Positions 42,110-53,384 are shown, counted from the first letter of the stretch. The stretch is DNA of 64,000 nt from Ahaetulla prasina (GCF_028640845.1 NC_080546.1:80245757-80309756), one strand, 5' to 3'. Program-made: numbers and translations. The notes: generated from the sequence alone by a model not told the origin.

Positions 42110-42531
42110 TGCAGGTAGGAGTTTCCCTTATGCTATCGCCTGTCCATCTCGTGTTTCCCCAGGGCGCTCAGAACACCTATCATATTTGCTCCGGCGTGAG
42201 GACTAAGGCAAAAATGTCAGATGATGCTTGCAATAAAATGTTGATAGTCTCTCTCCTTGGATGCAAGCGCGGAGGGCATAAAGAATGGCTTGGCAGACAG
42301 CGGGAAAGAGCTGCTAACAAGATAGCGATCAGATAAGTGGCGCTTAAGCTTCAGCCAAAGCAGTAACTTGAGAAACATCCCAGACAGGTTCACATGAAGA
42401 CTCTGGTTCCTACAGCTGTTACAATGAAAGTAATCCTGACCTCTAGGTTATTAGTCTGGCCTACCTTGTAAAAAGCGTAGAACATAGCATGCCAAAATTC
42501 TATGTTCTTGGTGTTATGACATTCCCTAAAT
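42110..42531. other. Intronic, no recognised feature
   Basis: About 420 bp of unique sequence inside a SPATA18 intron. Confidence 0.4.
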
Positions 42532-42884
42532 GGGATGCGACGGCTCAGTGGCTATGACACTGAGCTCGTCGATCAGAAAGGTCGGACGTTCAGCGGTTCG
42601 AATCCCTAGTGCTGCTGTGTAACAAGGTGAGCTCCCGTTATTTGTCCCGGCTTCTGCCAACCTAGCAGTTCGAAAGCATGTAAAAAAGGCAAGTAGAAAA
42701 ATAGGGACCACCTTTGGTGGGAATGGAATGGCATTCCGTGTGCCTTTGGCATTTAGTCATGCTGGCCACAGGACCACGGAGACGTCTTTGGACAGCGCTG
42801 GCTCTTCAGCTTTGAAATGGAGATGAGCACCACCCCCTAGAGTCGGGAACGACTAGCACATATGTGCGAGGGGAACCTTTACTA
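42532..42884 (+). mobile_element. Sauria SINE in a SPATA18 intron
   Basis: GGGATGCGACGGCTCAGTGG head, body with GGCCACAGGACCACGG, tail TAGAGTCGGGAACGACTAGC to GGGGAACCTTTAC. Antisense to the gene. Confidence 0.9.
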
Positions 42885-42907
42885 AATAACATGTGGAAGT
42901 AACAGAA

Positions 42908-43489
42908 TAACAGAGTTGGAAGAGACCTTGTAGGTATTCTACTCCAACCCCTGCTCAAGCAGGAGACCCTATCTCCTTTCAGACAAATGGATGTCCAGTA
43001 TCTTCTTAAAAACCTCCAGGGATGGGGCACCCCCAACTTCTAAAGGCAAGCCGTTTCACTGGTTAATTGTTCTCACTGTGAGGAAATTGATCCTTAGTTC
43101 TAGGTTGCTTCTCTCCTTGATTAGTTTCAATCTATTGTTTCTTGTACTGCCTTCTAGTACTTTATTAAATAGAATGACCCCCCCTCTTCTTTGTGGCAGT
43201 CCCTTGAATATTGGAACACTGCTATCATGTCACCCCTGGTCCTTCTTTTCACTAGACTAGACATACCCAATTCCTGCAACCGTTCTTCATATGTTTTCGC
43301 CTCCAGTCTCTAATCACCTTTGTTGTTCTTTTTTTGCACTCTTTCCAGAGTCTCGATATCTTAGTGCTTAGTGTCATCTGCAAATTTGATGAGTTCCCCT
43401 TCTGTTCCCTCATCTAAATCGTTTATGAAGATGTTGAAGAATATGTGGCCTAAAACGGAGCCTTGGGGTACCCCATTGTTTACTTCCTC
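42908..43489 (-). mobile_element. CR1 LINE, internally deleted
   Basis: 42908-43375 is the complement of the CR1 3' UTR and ORF2 end. At 43376 it jumps to a more 5' CR1 block (GTGTCATCTGCAAATTTGAT, CCTTGGGGTACCCC). Confidence 0.75.
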
Positions 43490-43497
43490 CATGTAGG

Positions 43498-43944
43498 AAG
43501 AAGTGGGATTCAGCCAGTTCAGACCGGTTCGGGTGAACCGGATGTTAGTTTTAATCTGGTTCGCCGAACTGGTAGCTGCAAGGACTGGCTGACCCCGCCC
43601 ACCCTGCCCATCCCAGGAATATCGACACGGCCCATTTTGGATGCCAGGTAAGTGCAGGGCCTGCGTGGAGGCTCTGGCAGGGCAAAAAACGGGCCTACTG
43701 GAAGTACTGGAAGTACTGGAAGTCTAGAAATGTACCTGTTTCTGGCCTTCGGAAGGTCTCCAAAGCCTGGGGGAGGCCGTTTTCTCCCGGAGGCTCAAGG
43801 AAAGCCTCCGGAGCCTGTGGAGGGCGAAAACACACTCCCCCCCGCCCCTGGTTCAGGAAGCTGATTAGGCCATGCCCCCATGGCCACACCCACGCAGCAA
43901 TCGGGCAGAAGACCGATTGCTAAAATTTTTCAATCCCACCCCTG
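43498..43944. mobile_element. hAT-type MITE inside CR1
   Basis: Starts AAGAAGTGGGATTCAG and ends CAATCCCACCCCTG. Flanks CATGTAGG (43490-43497) and AATGTAGG (43945-43952), 7 of 8. Contains GACCGGTTCGGG and GAACCGG motifs. Confidence 0.7.
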
Positions 43945-44097
43945 AATGTAGGTGCAGTTCCATTAAGGGCTACGTGTTGAGTGTGGTTTTTAATTTACTG
44001 CGTCTCCATTCAGGGAGGTGAATGTGTCTCTGCATCTTTTTGGGTTTTGTTTTGTTTTTATTAGGAGTACAAAACATGCCTGCTTTGTTTCCCTTAC

Positions 44098-44270
44098 TTG
44101 TATTCGCTGAACAGCTCTCCATCTGTACCAAAAGAAACATCCAGGGGAGGATCCAGAGTCTGCATGGAAAAAGCTATCCGGCATAACTCTCGTATCAAAC
44201 TACTGATCATGATGAAGTCAACTCCTGGAAGAGAAAGCTTGGGACTGATATTCAGTGCACGGATGACTTC
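44098..44270 (-). CDS. SPATA18: SPATA18 exon, core of C-terminal domain
   Basis: 173-nt exon (57 codons plus two bases) with CTTTCAG acceptor and GTAAGG donor. It encodes EVIRALNISPKLSLPGVDFI, then an IRELCRIAFSMQTLDPPLDV block and FGTDGELFSEY. Mammalian SPATA18 has the matching series VIRAMN, ISF, FAMQALEPPLD, YGADGE. This domain is the part linked to mitochondrial quality control and binding of mitochondrial lipid or partners (family knowledge). Confidence 0.92.
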
Positions 44271-44526
44271 CTGAAAGCGTATAAAAATATGTGTGGTTAT
44301 TTCCTAGGGAAAAATAATTGGGAATTACCTCCCCTCCCTGCCCCCCCAAAAAAGTAACAAATGCAGATAGACCATTTGAAACGGGAACACAAAATGGCAG
44401 AATGACTAGGTTAACACCAAGTGGCTTCCTATTTTTTTTTTCTTTTTCCAAATTCACATCATCAACATACTGGCATCCATCAGAAACTACGCTGTAATAC
44501 TTTCCATTTAACTTAACTAAATGAAT

Positions 44527-44657
44527 GAAGCGGTTGTGAACGCTGCAACACTGGAAATTTTTAAGAAAATGTTTGATAACCATTTGTCTGAAATGGTGTA
44601 GGGTTTCTTGCCTGGGCAGGGGGTTGGACTAGAAGACCTCCAAGGTCCCTTCCAACT
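44527..44657 (+). mobile_element. CR1 LINE, terminal 130 bp
   Basis: GCTGCAACACTGGAAATTTT to AGACCTCCAAGGTCCCTTCC, then (GTT)n. Severely 5'-truncated. Confidence 0.8.
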
Positions 44658-44658
44658 C

Positions 44659-44689
<31 letters not shown>

Positions 44690-44708
44690 ATTATTATTAT
44701 TATTATTT
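44658..44708. repeat. (GTT)n-(ATT)n microsatellite at a CR1 3' end
   Basis: About 9 GTT then 6 ATT units. Confidence 0.95.
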
Positions 44709-44730
44709 ACTGTGTGCTATTTTGCTAATA

Positions 44731-45091
44731 GGGACGCAGTGGCTCAGGGGCTAGGACCTTGAGCTTGTTGATCGAAAGGTCGGCAGCTCAGCAGTTCGAA
44801 TCCCTAGTGCTGCCATGTAACGAGGTGAGTTCCCATTACTTGTCCCAGCTTCTGCCAACCTAGCAGCTTCGAAAGAACGTAAAAATGCAAGTAGAAAAAA
44901 TAGGGACCACCTTTGGTGGGAAGGTAACAGCGTTCCGTGCGCCTTCTGCGTTGAGTCATGCCGGCCACATGACCACGGAGACGTCTTCGGACAGCGCTGG
45001 CTCTTCGGCTTTGAAACGGAGATGAGCACCGCCCCCTAGAGTCGGGAACCACTAGCACATATGTGCGAGGGGAACCTTTACCTTTACCTTA
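44731..45091 (+). mobile_element. Sauria SINE in a SPATA18 intron
   Basis: Full length: GGGACGCAGTGGCTCAGGGG head, GTTCGAATCCC B box, TCATGCCGGCCACATGACCA, tail TAGAGTCGGGAACCACTAGC and (CCTTTA)n. Confidence 0.9.
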
Positions 45092-45496
45092 TTTCGCTAA
45101 CATTTTATTTTAAGGGTTGACTTAAAGATTTTCTGCTGCCCCAGTTATTCAGTTGGAGAGGCAATGGAATCAGACATAATTAGGAACAGAGATGTTTTCA
45201 GAGTTATCTGAAGGGTCATGATGGAAGTCACGTTTCTTGTTTCTGCTAAGTTTCTAGTCGGAAATCAGTAGGTGGAGACCATGGCTGGGAAACACTTTGT
45301 CAGCCTTGTCTGCTACACTACTTGTGCCTCTTCTCGGGAAAAAAATATCCTGGCAACAGTGACTCATGCTCTCAATGGTAAGGTTGGAATACTGTAAAAT
45401 AGTCTGCATGGAATTGTCTTTGTAGATTACTTTGAAGGTGCAGTTTATGAAAGCAGCAATTTTTTATTGAGCAATAAAGCTTTGTCTCAGACTTAC
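45092..45496. other. Intronic, no recognised feature
   Basis: About 400 bp of unique intron sequence next to the following exon. Confidence 0.4.
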
Positions 45497-45655
45497 ACTG
45501 ACGCTGGACTGAACATCATATAGATCTTCCTGACGAATTATATAGTCCATCACCATATCTTCAAGTGGTTCAGGCCCTGAGTAACTGAGAGAGAGTGTCT
45601 TTCTAACGCGCATTTTGAACTGTCTGAAGGCCTTCTTTGCTGCATAGAAGGACTC
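45497..45655 (-). CDS. SPATA18: SPATA18 exon, C-terminal domain
   Basis: 159 nt, exactly 53 codons, phase 0 on both sides, TTGCAG acceptor and GTAAGT donor. Encodes ESFYAAKKAFRQFKMRVRKT, then a SYSGPEPLEDMVMDYIIRQE stretch and DLYDVQSSVS. The mammalian counterpart reads EAFHVAKMAFRHFKIRVRK with LDLYDSQSSV, so the match is close and in register. Confidence 0.93.
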
Positions 45656-45675
45656 CTGCAAACGAGAGAACAGCA

Positions 45676-45779
45676 ATTAAATTTAGATTTAATTTTTTAA
45701 TTAAATTTAATTAAATTTAAATTTAATTAAATTTAATTAAATTTAATTAAGTAAAAATTTAATTTAAATTTTTACTTCA
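45676..45779. repeat. (TTAAATTTAAT)n-like AT tract
   Basis: About 100 bp of AATTTAATTAAATTTAA-type sequence, able to form hairpins, between an exon and a CR1. Confidence 0.85.
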
Positions 45780-45787
45780 AAGTAAAA

Positions 45788-46240
45788 AAAAAGATGCTGA
45801 GACTCTAGAAAGAGTGCAGAGAAGAGCAACAAAGATGATTAGGGAACTGGAGGCTAAAACATATGAAGAATGGTTGCAGGAACTGGGTATGTCTAGTTTA
45901 ATGAAAAGAAGGACTAGGGGAGACATGATAGCAGTGTTCCAATATCTCAGGGGCTGCCACAGAGAAGTGGGAGTCGGGCTGTTCTCCAAAGCACCTGAGG
46001 GTAGAACAAGAAGCAATGGGTGGAAACTGATCAAGAAAAGAAGCAACTTAGAACTAAGGAGAAATTTCCTGACAGTTAGAACAATTAATAAGTGGAACGA
46101 CTTGCCTTCAGAAGTTGTGAATGCTCCAACACTGGAAATTTTTAAGAAAATGTTGGATAACCATCTGACTGAGATGGTGTAGGATTTCCTGCCTGGGCAG
46201 GGGGTTGGACTAGAAGGCCTCCAAGGTCCCTTCCAACTCT
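45788..46240 (+). mobile_element. CR1 LINE, ORF2 C-terminus and 3' UTR
   Basis: Uninterrupted frame encoding [40 protein letters not shown] and LELRRNFLTVRTINKWNDLP, to a stop at 46180-46182. Then the usual 3' UTR and a short GTT run. Confidence 0.88.
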
Positions 46241-46712
46241 GTTGTTGTTATTGTTTTTGTTAGATGCCCAAGCAATACAGATAATTGTATCTCGTGATAA
46301 AATAGTTTACCCAGTTGTTAATCTGTGCTATATATGCTATGCTATGTTAATCTATGCTATACTCTGTTATACTGGTGCAATGCTTTAAAAATTCTGATTA
46401 ATAATATAAAAAATATATACAAAAACCTATTCATATCTACAGAACGATGCAAATAGATGGTATGTTATGGAGAAAGAATAAGGATAGTCTTTTTTTTTAA
46501 CAATTAATAATCCATATTAAAGTTAACTAAATTAAAATAATCTAATTAATAAAATGTAAACACCATGTATATTCTTGGGGTTTTTTCAAAATCTTGTAAA
46601 GATAAAGTATCTATGCTGCAAACATTTGGACAACCATTAGATGACAGTAAAGATACCGAAAATGTTCTTTCTTGCCACCTAATGGCTATCTTGATTTTTG
46701 CAACCCAAATAC
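46241..46712. other. Intronic AT-rich sequence
   Basis: About 450 bp with short TATGCTATGC-like runs; no gene or clear repeat. Confidence 0.35.
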
Positions 46713-46714
46713 TA

Positions 46715-47249
46715 CAGTAGTCGCCAATATTGTAGAAATCTTTTGGGAAAAGTGTATTTTTGAGGTTTGATGGCTAATAACACCACTTTTTTTGGAGTTT
46801 CAAGATAATCCTATTCCACTGCTGGAATGGCCTGGGAATAGCCCAGACCTTAACCCAATTGAAAATCTATGGAGCCGACTAAAGAAACTTGTTATTCAGA
46901 AGCAACCCAGCAATAAAACCCAGTTAATAGAAGCAATCATTCAATCTTGGTTTCACATTATAACAGACTTGGTTCACTCCATGAGAAGGTTACCCAACTA
47001 TTAACTGACATGGTGATAATTTTTGTATATCTTATTTTTTCTACGTGTTTCACTTTTCTTCTTTATCCTATAACTGCTATTCTAATAGCAAATCCTTCAT
47101 AAAAGTTATTGCATTACATTCTTGATTAAATTATCTTTCCATTGATATATAATTTTATGGTACTACTACTCCAAAAAAAAATGGTGTTATTAGCTAGTTT
47201 TAGAAAATACACTTTTCCCAAAAGGTTTCCATAATTTTGGCTACTACTG
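46715..47249 (+). mobile_element. Tc1/mariner element, deleted
   Basis: Ends CAGTAGTCGCCAATATTG and CATAATTTTGGCTACTACTG are inverted repeats continuing inward about 80 bp (TTTTGGGAAAAGTGTATTTT on one side). TA dinucleotides flank it (46713-46714, 47250-47251). It keeps only the transposase C-terminus (46792-47004), with WPGNSPDLNPIENLWSRLKK holding the third catalytic acidic residue. The rest of the DDE domain is gone. Confidence 0.85.
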
Positions 47250-47299
47250 TATATGGTATTCCAACTTAGGTGGTGTATAATTTGTAATGAACATATTCA

Positions 47300-47535
47300 A
47301 GGGTGCATAATAGCTATTGGTGGTGTGGTGGTTAGAATGCAGTATTGTAGACTAATTCTGCTGACTGCCAGGAGTTTGATCCAGACTAGCTCAAAGTTAA
47401 CTCAGTCTTCCATCCTTCCGAGGTCGGTAAAATGAGGATCCAGATAGTTGGGGGCAGTATGCTGACTCTGTAAACCGCTCAGAAAGGGCTGTAAAGCACT
47501 ATGAAGCGGTATATAAGTCTTAGTGCTAACTGCTA
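47300..47535 (+). mobile_element. tRNA-derived SINE
   Basis: GGTGGTGTGGTGGTTAGAAT head, GGAGTTTGATCCAGACTAGC B-box region, CAGTCTTCCATCCTTCCGAG, AAATGAGGATCCAGATAG, and the tail AGCACTATGAAGCGGTATAT-AAGTC. It shares its middle with the SINE at 5157-5424 but has a different 3' tail. Confidence 0.75.
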
Positions 47536-47743
47536 TTCATTTTATCAGTGGTAGCCAATGCCAGCTATTTACTTGTTTCAGAGATTACATGCAGCTGCTA
47601 ATGACTTCTGTGTTAAGTAATCAGAGAAACAAACCATGGATCTTCTTTTAAGGGCAAAAATACAAGTTCATAAAATAAACTCTAAGCAAGGCAGCAGTGG
47701 CCACTTATAAATTATCTGGCAGAGGCTTCATGTGCAATTGAAC

Positions 47744-48223
47744 CAGGGGTGAAATGCTCCCGATTCAGACCGGATCACGCGATCCGGTAGCAATGGTGGC
47801 GGGTAGTTCGGAGAACCGGTAGCAAAAATCCCTGCACCCCCCAATACCGACACCTCGCTGTTCCTCTTCTCTGTCCCTGAAGCTCTCGGTGGTGATATAG
47901 CTGCAAACGGCCTTAAATGACTACCGCGGCACTTCAAAGGGCCGCACTACAGATGATCAGCACTGTAGGCAGCTAGTAGACCGGTGCCTCTATTTTTAAA
48001 GAAGGTAAACTGGTGCGCTCCCAAAAAGAGGCAATTAGTAGACCGGTGCCTCTATTTTTAAAGAAGGTAGACCGGTGAGCTCCCAAGTTTTGTATACTTT
48101 ATTATTTTTATTATTTATTATTATTGGCCATGCCCATTCAGTCACCTGACCACCAAGCCACGCCCACCAATTAAGCCACGCCCACAGAACAGGTAGGGAA
48201 AATTTTTAGATTTCACCCCTGAA
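47744..48223 (-). mobile_element. hAT-type MITE with perfect 8-bp TSD
   Basis: Ends CAGGGGTGAAATGC and GATTTCACCCCTG, duplication AATTGAAC at 47736-47743 and 48224-48231. Contains an internal direct repeat of about 63 bp (AGTAGACCGGTGCCTCTATT at 47974 and 48036). Confidence 0.9.
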
Positions 48224-48419
48224 TTGAACTAGTTCTTCATAAAACATCTCCAATCTGTGATAAGTGTATTGTTGAGCCAACATCAACATTTCAGATTTCC
48301 GTAACGAGACCAGACTCCAGGAGTTCCAACACTGAAGCTTTTAAGCAGCTTATGATCCGTTTGCACTTATCAAGGTAATGCATGTTAATGGAATTAAAAA
48401 AAATAGTTGAGTATCATAC

Positions 48420-48657
48420 CACCACAGCGGTATAGATGATTCTCTGCACCGTTTCGAGATCATCTGTGTAGCTCCTCAAGAGAGTTTGAGCGTTTAGGCG
48501 TTCCTGAGAGTAAATGTCATTGAATCGTTCCACAAGGCGAGTGTGGCGCAAAGCATGAGTAAGTCTTCCTCGGCTAGGCGAAAAATTTCGTGCTGGAGGT
48601 GGACTAGGCGATCTGCTTCGGGTAACCCTCGGAGAAGAAGATCGATTCCGTGCAAGT
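48420..48657 (-). CDS. SPATA18: SPATA18 exon, RS linker and start of C-terminal domain
   Basis: 238-nt exon, TTTCAG acceptor, GTATGA donor. The first base completes an Arg codon with the AG of the previous exon. Encodes LARNRSSSPRVTRSRSPSPP, then RLTHALRHTRLVERFNDIYS, QERLNAQTLLRSYTDDLETV and QRIIYTAVV. The RS-rich linker and the LL-R-ETVQRIIY signature match vertebrate SPATA18. The linker is low-complexity, and phosphorylation there is plausible but not shown. Confidence 0.92.
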
Positions 48658-48721
48658 CTGAAACAGATTTGCCGAACGGCAGGAAGGCAAAAATTTTACC
48701 ACTACAAACACTTTGCTCCAA

Positions 48722-49492
48722 ATACAGATCGTCCTCGACTTACAACAGTTCATTTAGTGACCATTTAAAGTTAAAGCACTGAAAAAGCTGACTTATGACC
48801 GTTTTTCACAGTTGCAACCTTTTAGCATCCCCATGATCATGTGATCCAAATTCAGATGCTTGGCAAGGGGTTCACATTTATGACCGTTGCTGTGTCCCAG
48901 GGTCGTGTGTGATCCCCTTTTGTGACCTACTGACAAGCAAAGTCAATGGGGAAACAAGATTTACTTCACAACCAAATTACTAACTTATCAACTGCAGTGA
49001 TTCACTTCAGAAGTGTGGCAAGAAAAGTCGTAAAACGGATCAAAATTCACTTAACAATTTTCTCACTTAACAATATAGATTTTCGGCTTAATTGTGGTGG
49101 TAGGTTGAGGATTAAAAAAAAGGTAAAGGTTCCCCTCACACATATGTGCTAGTCGTTCCCGACTCCAGGGGGCAGTACTCATCTCCGTTTCAAAGCTGAA
49201 GAGCCAGCACTGTCCGAAGACGTCTCCATGGTCATGTGGCCGGCATGACTAAATGCCAAAGGCGCACGGAACGCTGTTATCTTCCCACCAAAGGTGGTCC
49301 CTATTTTTCTACTTGCCTTTTTTACATGCTTTCGAACTGCTAGGTTGGTAGAAGCTGGGATAAGTAACAGGAGCTCATCCCATTACACAGCAGCACTAGG
49401 AATTCGAACCACTGAACTGCCGACCTTTCAATCAACAAGCTCAGCATCTTAGCCACTAAGCCACTGCATCCCTTAAGTTGAGGATTACCTCT
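48722..49492. mobile_element. Family G palindromic DNA element, split by a Sauria SINE
   Basis: Left end AGATCGTCCTCGACTTACAA; right end, complement, GAGGTAATCCTCAACCTA. The interior has GTTAAGTGA/TCACTTAAC-type motifs on both arms. It looks like a TIR element of unsettled superfamily. Confidence 0.6.
49121..49472 (-). mobile_element. Sauria SINE inserted in family G element
   Basis: Tail at the left (AGGTAAAGGTTCCCCTCACA), tRNA-like head at the right (complement of GGGATGCAGTGGCTTAGTGG). Duplication GTTGAGGATTA at 49104-49114 and 49477-49487, perfect. Confidence 0.9.
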
Positions 49493-49960
49493 AGTTAAAA
49501 AAATGAATTTCAGGATATAATATTAATGTTCCTATTGGTTTTACTAAAGCACCAGCCATTTTTATCATTATTCATGCTTATAAAGTTATGTTAATGATCT
49601 ATTTTTTAAATCATAGTGAGATACTTTACTGCTTTTGATTCTAGCACACTTTGATATATCAGATTAGTTTCTTGAATATTCCCAAATTCAAGAAATGTTT
49701 AATGATGGTTTTTTTAAAAAAAAATATGTTTCATTTAGATACAATTCTTTCTCTTTGGGGGAAGATGTTTCATCTTGAACTGACAGGCAGGAGTACTGAA
49801 TTGCAAATCTACAGAAATGGCCTTTTTCCCCAGATCAAAGAAATATAATAAGCCCCAGTATTGCTCTCCATGGTAAGATGAGCCGTGTATATATTTAATA
49901 AATAAATTATTGTAATGAGCTTTTCAGACCATGGGAAACTGGATAGAGATAGGAAAAAAA
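49493..49960. other. Intronic AT-rich sequence
   Basis: About 470 bp; no recognised repeat or exon. Confidence 0.35.
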
Positions 49961-51110
49961 AATATTCAAGCACAGAACAACTTGACAGGTTGAACATTGG
50001 GCCCTAACTAACAAAATGAAAGGAACGTGGTGGCTCAGGGGCTAGGACGTTGAGCTTGTCGATCGAAAGGTCGGCAGCTCAGCAGTTCGAATCCCTAGTG
50101 CTGCCGTGTAACGGGGTGAGCTCCCATTACTTGTCCCAGCTTCTGCCAACCTAGCAGTTTCAAAAGCACGTAAAAATGCAAGTAGAAAAAATAGGGACCA
50201 CCTTTGGTGGGAAGGTAACAGCGTTCCGTGCACCTTTGGCGTTGAGTCATGCCGGCCACATGACCATGGAGACGTCTTCGGACAGCGCTGGCTCTTCGGC
50301 TTTGAAACGGAGATGAGCACCGCCTCCTAGAGTCGGCAACAACTAGCACGTATGTGCGAGGGGAACCTTTACCTTTTACTAACAAAATGAAATGCAATGT
50401 AGAGAAAAGTAAAATCATACACTTAGGCAAGAAAAATCAGAAGTACACATATAGATTGGGAGAAACCAGACTTAATAGCAGTAACTGTGAGAAGGATGTT
50501 GGACAACCAATTAAACATGAGCCAGCAGCGTGTATCGGCAGCCAATGCAATCCTAAATTGCATTAACAGAGGGACAATCAAGATCACGTGAGGTACTAAT
50601 ACCAGTCTATAAAGCTTTAGTAAGACCACACCTAGAATGCTGCATCCAGTTTTGGTCACCAGACTATAAAAAGATGTTGAGGCTCTAGAAAGAGTGCAAG
50701 GAAGAGCAACCAAGATGATTAGGGGACTTGAAGCTAAAACATATGGAGAACGGTTACAGGAACTGGGTATGTCTAGTTTAATGAAAAGAAGGACCAGGGG
50801 AGACATGATAGCAATCTTCCAATATCTGAGGAGCTGTCACAGAGAGGAGAAGGGGATCAAGCTATTTTCCAAATCATCTGAAGGCCAGACAAGGAATAAG
50901 AGATTCGATCTAGAAATAAGGAGACATTTTCTGACAGTGAGAACGGTCAACCGATGGAACAGAAATTGCCTTCAGAAGTTGTGGGTGCTCCATCACTGGG
51001 AGCTTTCAAGAAGAGACTGGATTGCCATCTGTCAAAAATGGTGTAGGGTCTCCTGCTGGGGTTGGACTAGATGACCTACAAGGTCCCTTCCAATTCTTTT
51101 ATTCTGTTAT
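49961..51110 (+). mobile_element. CR1 LINE, split by a Sauria SINE
   Basis: After removing the SINE it encodes NKMKCNVEKSKIIHLGKKNQ, then [20 protein letters not shown] and [20 protein letters not shown], with frameshifts. It ends with GGGGTTGGACTAGATGACCT. Confidence 0.82.
50022..50377 (+). mobile_element. Sauria SINE with perfect 15-bp TSD
   Basis: Full length. The 15-bp repeat ACTAACAAAATGAAA lies at 50007-50021 and 50378-50392, inside the CR1 coding region. Confidence 0.93.
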
Positions 51111-51159
51111 CTGCACGTTCTTTCTTCGTCCAGAAAACACCTAACCATTTCTCCAGTCC

Positions 51160-51201
51160 AAATAGAATAGAATAGAAGAGAATAGAATAGAATAGAAGAA
51201 C
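51160..51201. repeat. (AATAG)n short tract
   Basis: About 8 units, with AGAAG variants. Confidence 0.85.
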
Positions 51202-51299
51202 ATCAAGAATCTCTAATGAACGTAGGAATAGATTTCCTTAAGGAAGACCCCTGGCTGTCATAAGCTGCAAAAAAAAAAAAAAAATTCACAAGTCCTTAC

Positions 51300-51427
51300 C
51301 TGCTTTGAAGAAGAGATTTCTCAGCCCGAAGGATAGCAATTTCATCCTTCAACGTCTGAAGCTGATTCTCATATTCATTCAGCTGTTCTAGGTTCTCCAA
51401 AGTACAATCTGTTTTTGCCCGAGAAGC
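51300..51427 (-). CDS. SPATA18: SPATA18 exon, coiled coil
   Basis: 128-nt exon starting in phase 0 and ending with two spare bases; donor GTAAGG, acceptor CCTAAAG. Encodes ASRAKTDCTLENLEQLNEYE, NQLQTLKDEIAILRAEKSLL and QS. Leu/Ile heptad spacing fits a coiled coil, and the LKDEIAILRAEKSLLQ run matches LKEEIAVLSAEKSALQ of mammalian SPATA18. An alternative acceptor a few bases upstream is possible. Its entry phase does not fit the exon at 58325, so at least one exon lies between. Confidence 0.85.
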
Positions 51428-51814
51428 CTTTAGGCTTAACCACAAAAAAAATAAATCGGATTAAAATGAAATATTGAAATTATGTTCTGCCTTCTGTGAA
51501 ACATCTGCAGGGGAGGTTAAAAAATGGTAAGCGGGAGGAATTCAAGAGTTTCTGCTACACAGGGGACAATTATCCTCTCAATTTAAAGTAAAACTTAGCA
51601 TTTAAAAAAAAAATCTCTTAGCCACTTAAAAGCCACGTGGAACTTTCTGCATTCTATTATTAGCTATAATATTATAAACATTGAAGCATATCATGTTGTT
51701 TAGAGGTATAAAAAAACCCACCCAGGGTTCCAATTCTACTTCAATTCCAAAAGTGGTAGGAGAAAGTTGTCAACTCAAAAGTTACTGCCCCTGACAATAC
51801 TAGCGCCTTTCTAC
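51428..51814. other. Intronic unique sequence
   Basis: About 390 bp with no recognised repeat or exon. Confidence 0.35.
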
Positions 51815-52223
51815 CAGGAGTGAAATGTAAAATTTGTTACTACTGGTTCTGTGGGTGTGCCTTGGGGGGGGTGGAAATGTGACTGGGTGGTGGAAATGTG
51901 ACTGGGTGGGCGTGGCCAACTTTTTGTTTTACTTTTAAAAGCATTTTTTCTACAACCTCTTCGACTGAAGAGGTTGTAAAAAAATGCTTTTAAAAGCCTC
52001 TGATGATCCCAGCTGAGCCGCGCGATCATCAGAGGCTTTTTTTTTTACTTTTAAAACCATTTTTTCGACTGAAGAAGTAAAAAAAAAACCCTCTGATGAT
52101 CACACAGCTCAGCTGGGCATGGGGGGAGGGGGAAAGGATTTTTGCTACCGGTTCTCCGAACCACCCACCGCCATCGCTACCAGATCGAGCGATCCAGTCT
52201 GAACTGGGAGCATTTCACCCTTG
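51815..52223 (+). mobile_element. hAT-type MITE, long subfamily
   Basis: Ends CAGGAGTGAAATG and CATTTCACCCTTG; flanks CTTTCTAC (51807-51814) and CTTCCTAC (52224-52231), 7 of 8. Inverted A/T modules as in 29560-30137, and a short GACTGGGTGGTGGAAATGT tandem repeat near 51875. Confidence 0.85.
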
Positions 52224-52372
52224 CTTCCTACCCCTGTCTGCCCAATCCTGCTCATTTGCACAAAGGTGGTTTCCTGTTCTCTTCCTTGGTTTTCAAGCCC
52301 ACTCCCTTTTATATATAGGCCTTACCTTCCGATCCAAGGTAAGTTCCCACTCCCTTTACACAGGGAGCCTCT

Positions 52373-52851
52373 CAGTGGTGAAATCTGAACCAATTTACTA
52401 CCGGTTCCCTGGCTGCGCATGCGCAATGTGTGTGTGCAATGCATGGCAAAAGGAGGCATGCGGTAAATAGAACAGCGCACGGGGGGGGTGATCAGCTGTG
52501 GTGCCTGTTCTCTTTTTTTTACTTCTAATAGCATTTTTTTTACAACCTCTTGGTTGTAGAAAAAATGCTTTTAAAAGTAAAAAAAAGGCTCTGACGATCG
52601 CACGGCTCAGCTGGGATCGTCAGAACCTTTTTTTAAAATCTTTTAAAAGCATTTTTTTACAATCTATTTGGCCGAATAGGTTGTAAAAAAAATGCCTTTA
52701 AAAGTAAAAAAAAAAGGCTCTGACGATCGCGTGGCTCAGCTGGGCATGGGCGGGGAGGGGCAGGTATTTTTGCTACCGGTTCGCCGAACCACCCGCTGCC
52801 ATCGCTACTGGATCTGCCAATCCAGTCCGAACCAGGAGCATTTCACCCTTG
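52373..52851 (+). mobile_element. hAT-type MITE, long subfamily
   Basis: Ends CAGTGGTGAAATC and CATTTCACCCTTG; flanks GAGCCTCT (52365-52372) and GAGCCTGT (52852-52859), 7 of 8. Same internal modules as the MITE 150 bp to its left, in the same orientation. Confidence 0.85.
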
Positions 52852-52929
52852 GAGCCTGTTTACCTCTCTTATCGATCATATGAGGCTGCGTATAAATTGT
52901 TTCCCCACTGATTTCAAATGGAATGGGAG

Positions 52930-53265
52930 GCGTTACACGGAATGAGACAAGTTGCCACCATCAACCCGCTGCGGCCAATTCACCACGGCCAACTCACTGC
53001 AGGACAACTCGCCACGGCCATCTCGCCGTGGAAGAACTTACTGCAGGACAATTTAACAATTCTATTTAATTATTTAAAATAAATTTAAAAATACGTTTGC
53101 AATTTCATATTTCATTCTGTCCCTCTTTTTGCATCCTTTCATCCCACTATTTCTTTGATATTAACATAAACTCTTGTCCTGCAGGGCTGTGGCGAGTTGT
53201 CTTGCGGTGAATTGGCCACGGCATGTTGGTCGTGGCAAGTTGGCCACGGCAAATTGTCATAGATA
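52930..53265. repeat. Foldback element with CAACTCGCCACGGCC motifs
   Basis: The left side repeats GCCAATTCACCACGGCCAAC, AACTCGCCACGGCCATC and so on; the right side carries the complements (GGTGAATTGGCCACGGCATG, GCAAGTTGGCCACGGCAAAT). About 120 bp of AT-rich sequence separates them. Confidence 0.6.
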
Positions 53266-53384
53266 CTGCTTTACATGACATAAAATGGGAACGTATGTAT
53301 AGATTGTAACCAGAGAGTGTCTAAAGCCCCCAGAGTTCACCTGATGGAAATATACATTTTAGAACTCCTTTCAAGTTAACAGTA

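Noticed and set aside
52852..52890. A 22-nt minus-strand microexon with GCAG acceptor and GTAAAC donor, of the right length modulo 3
   Set aside because: In the required phase it reads through a TGA stop.
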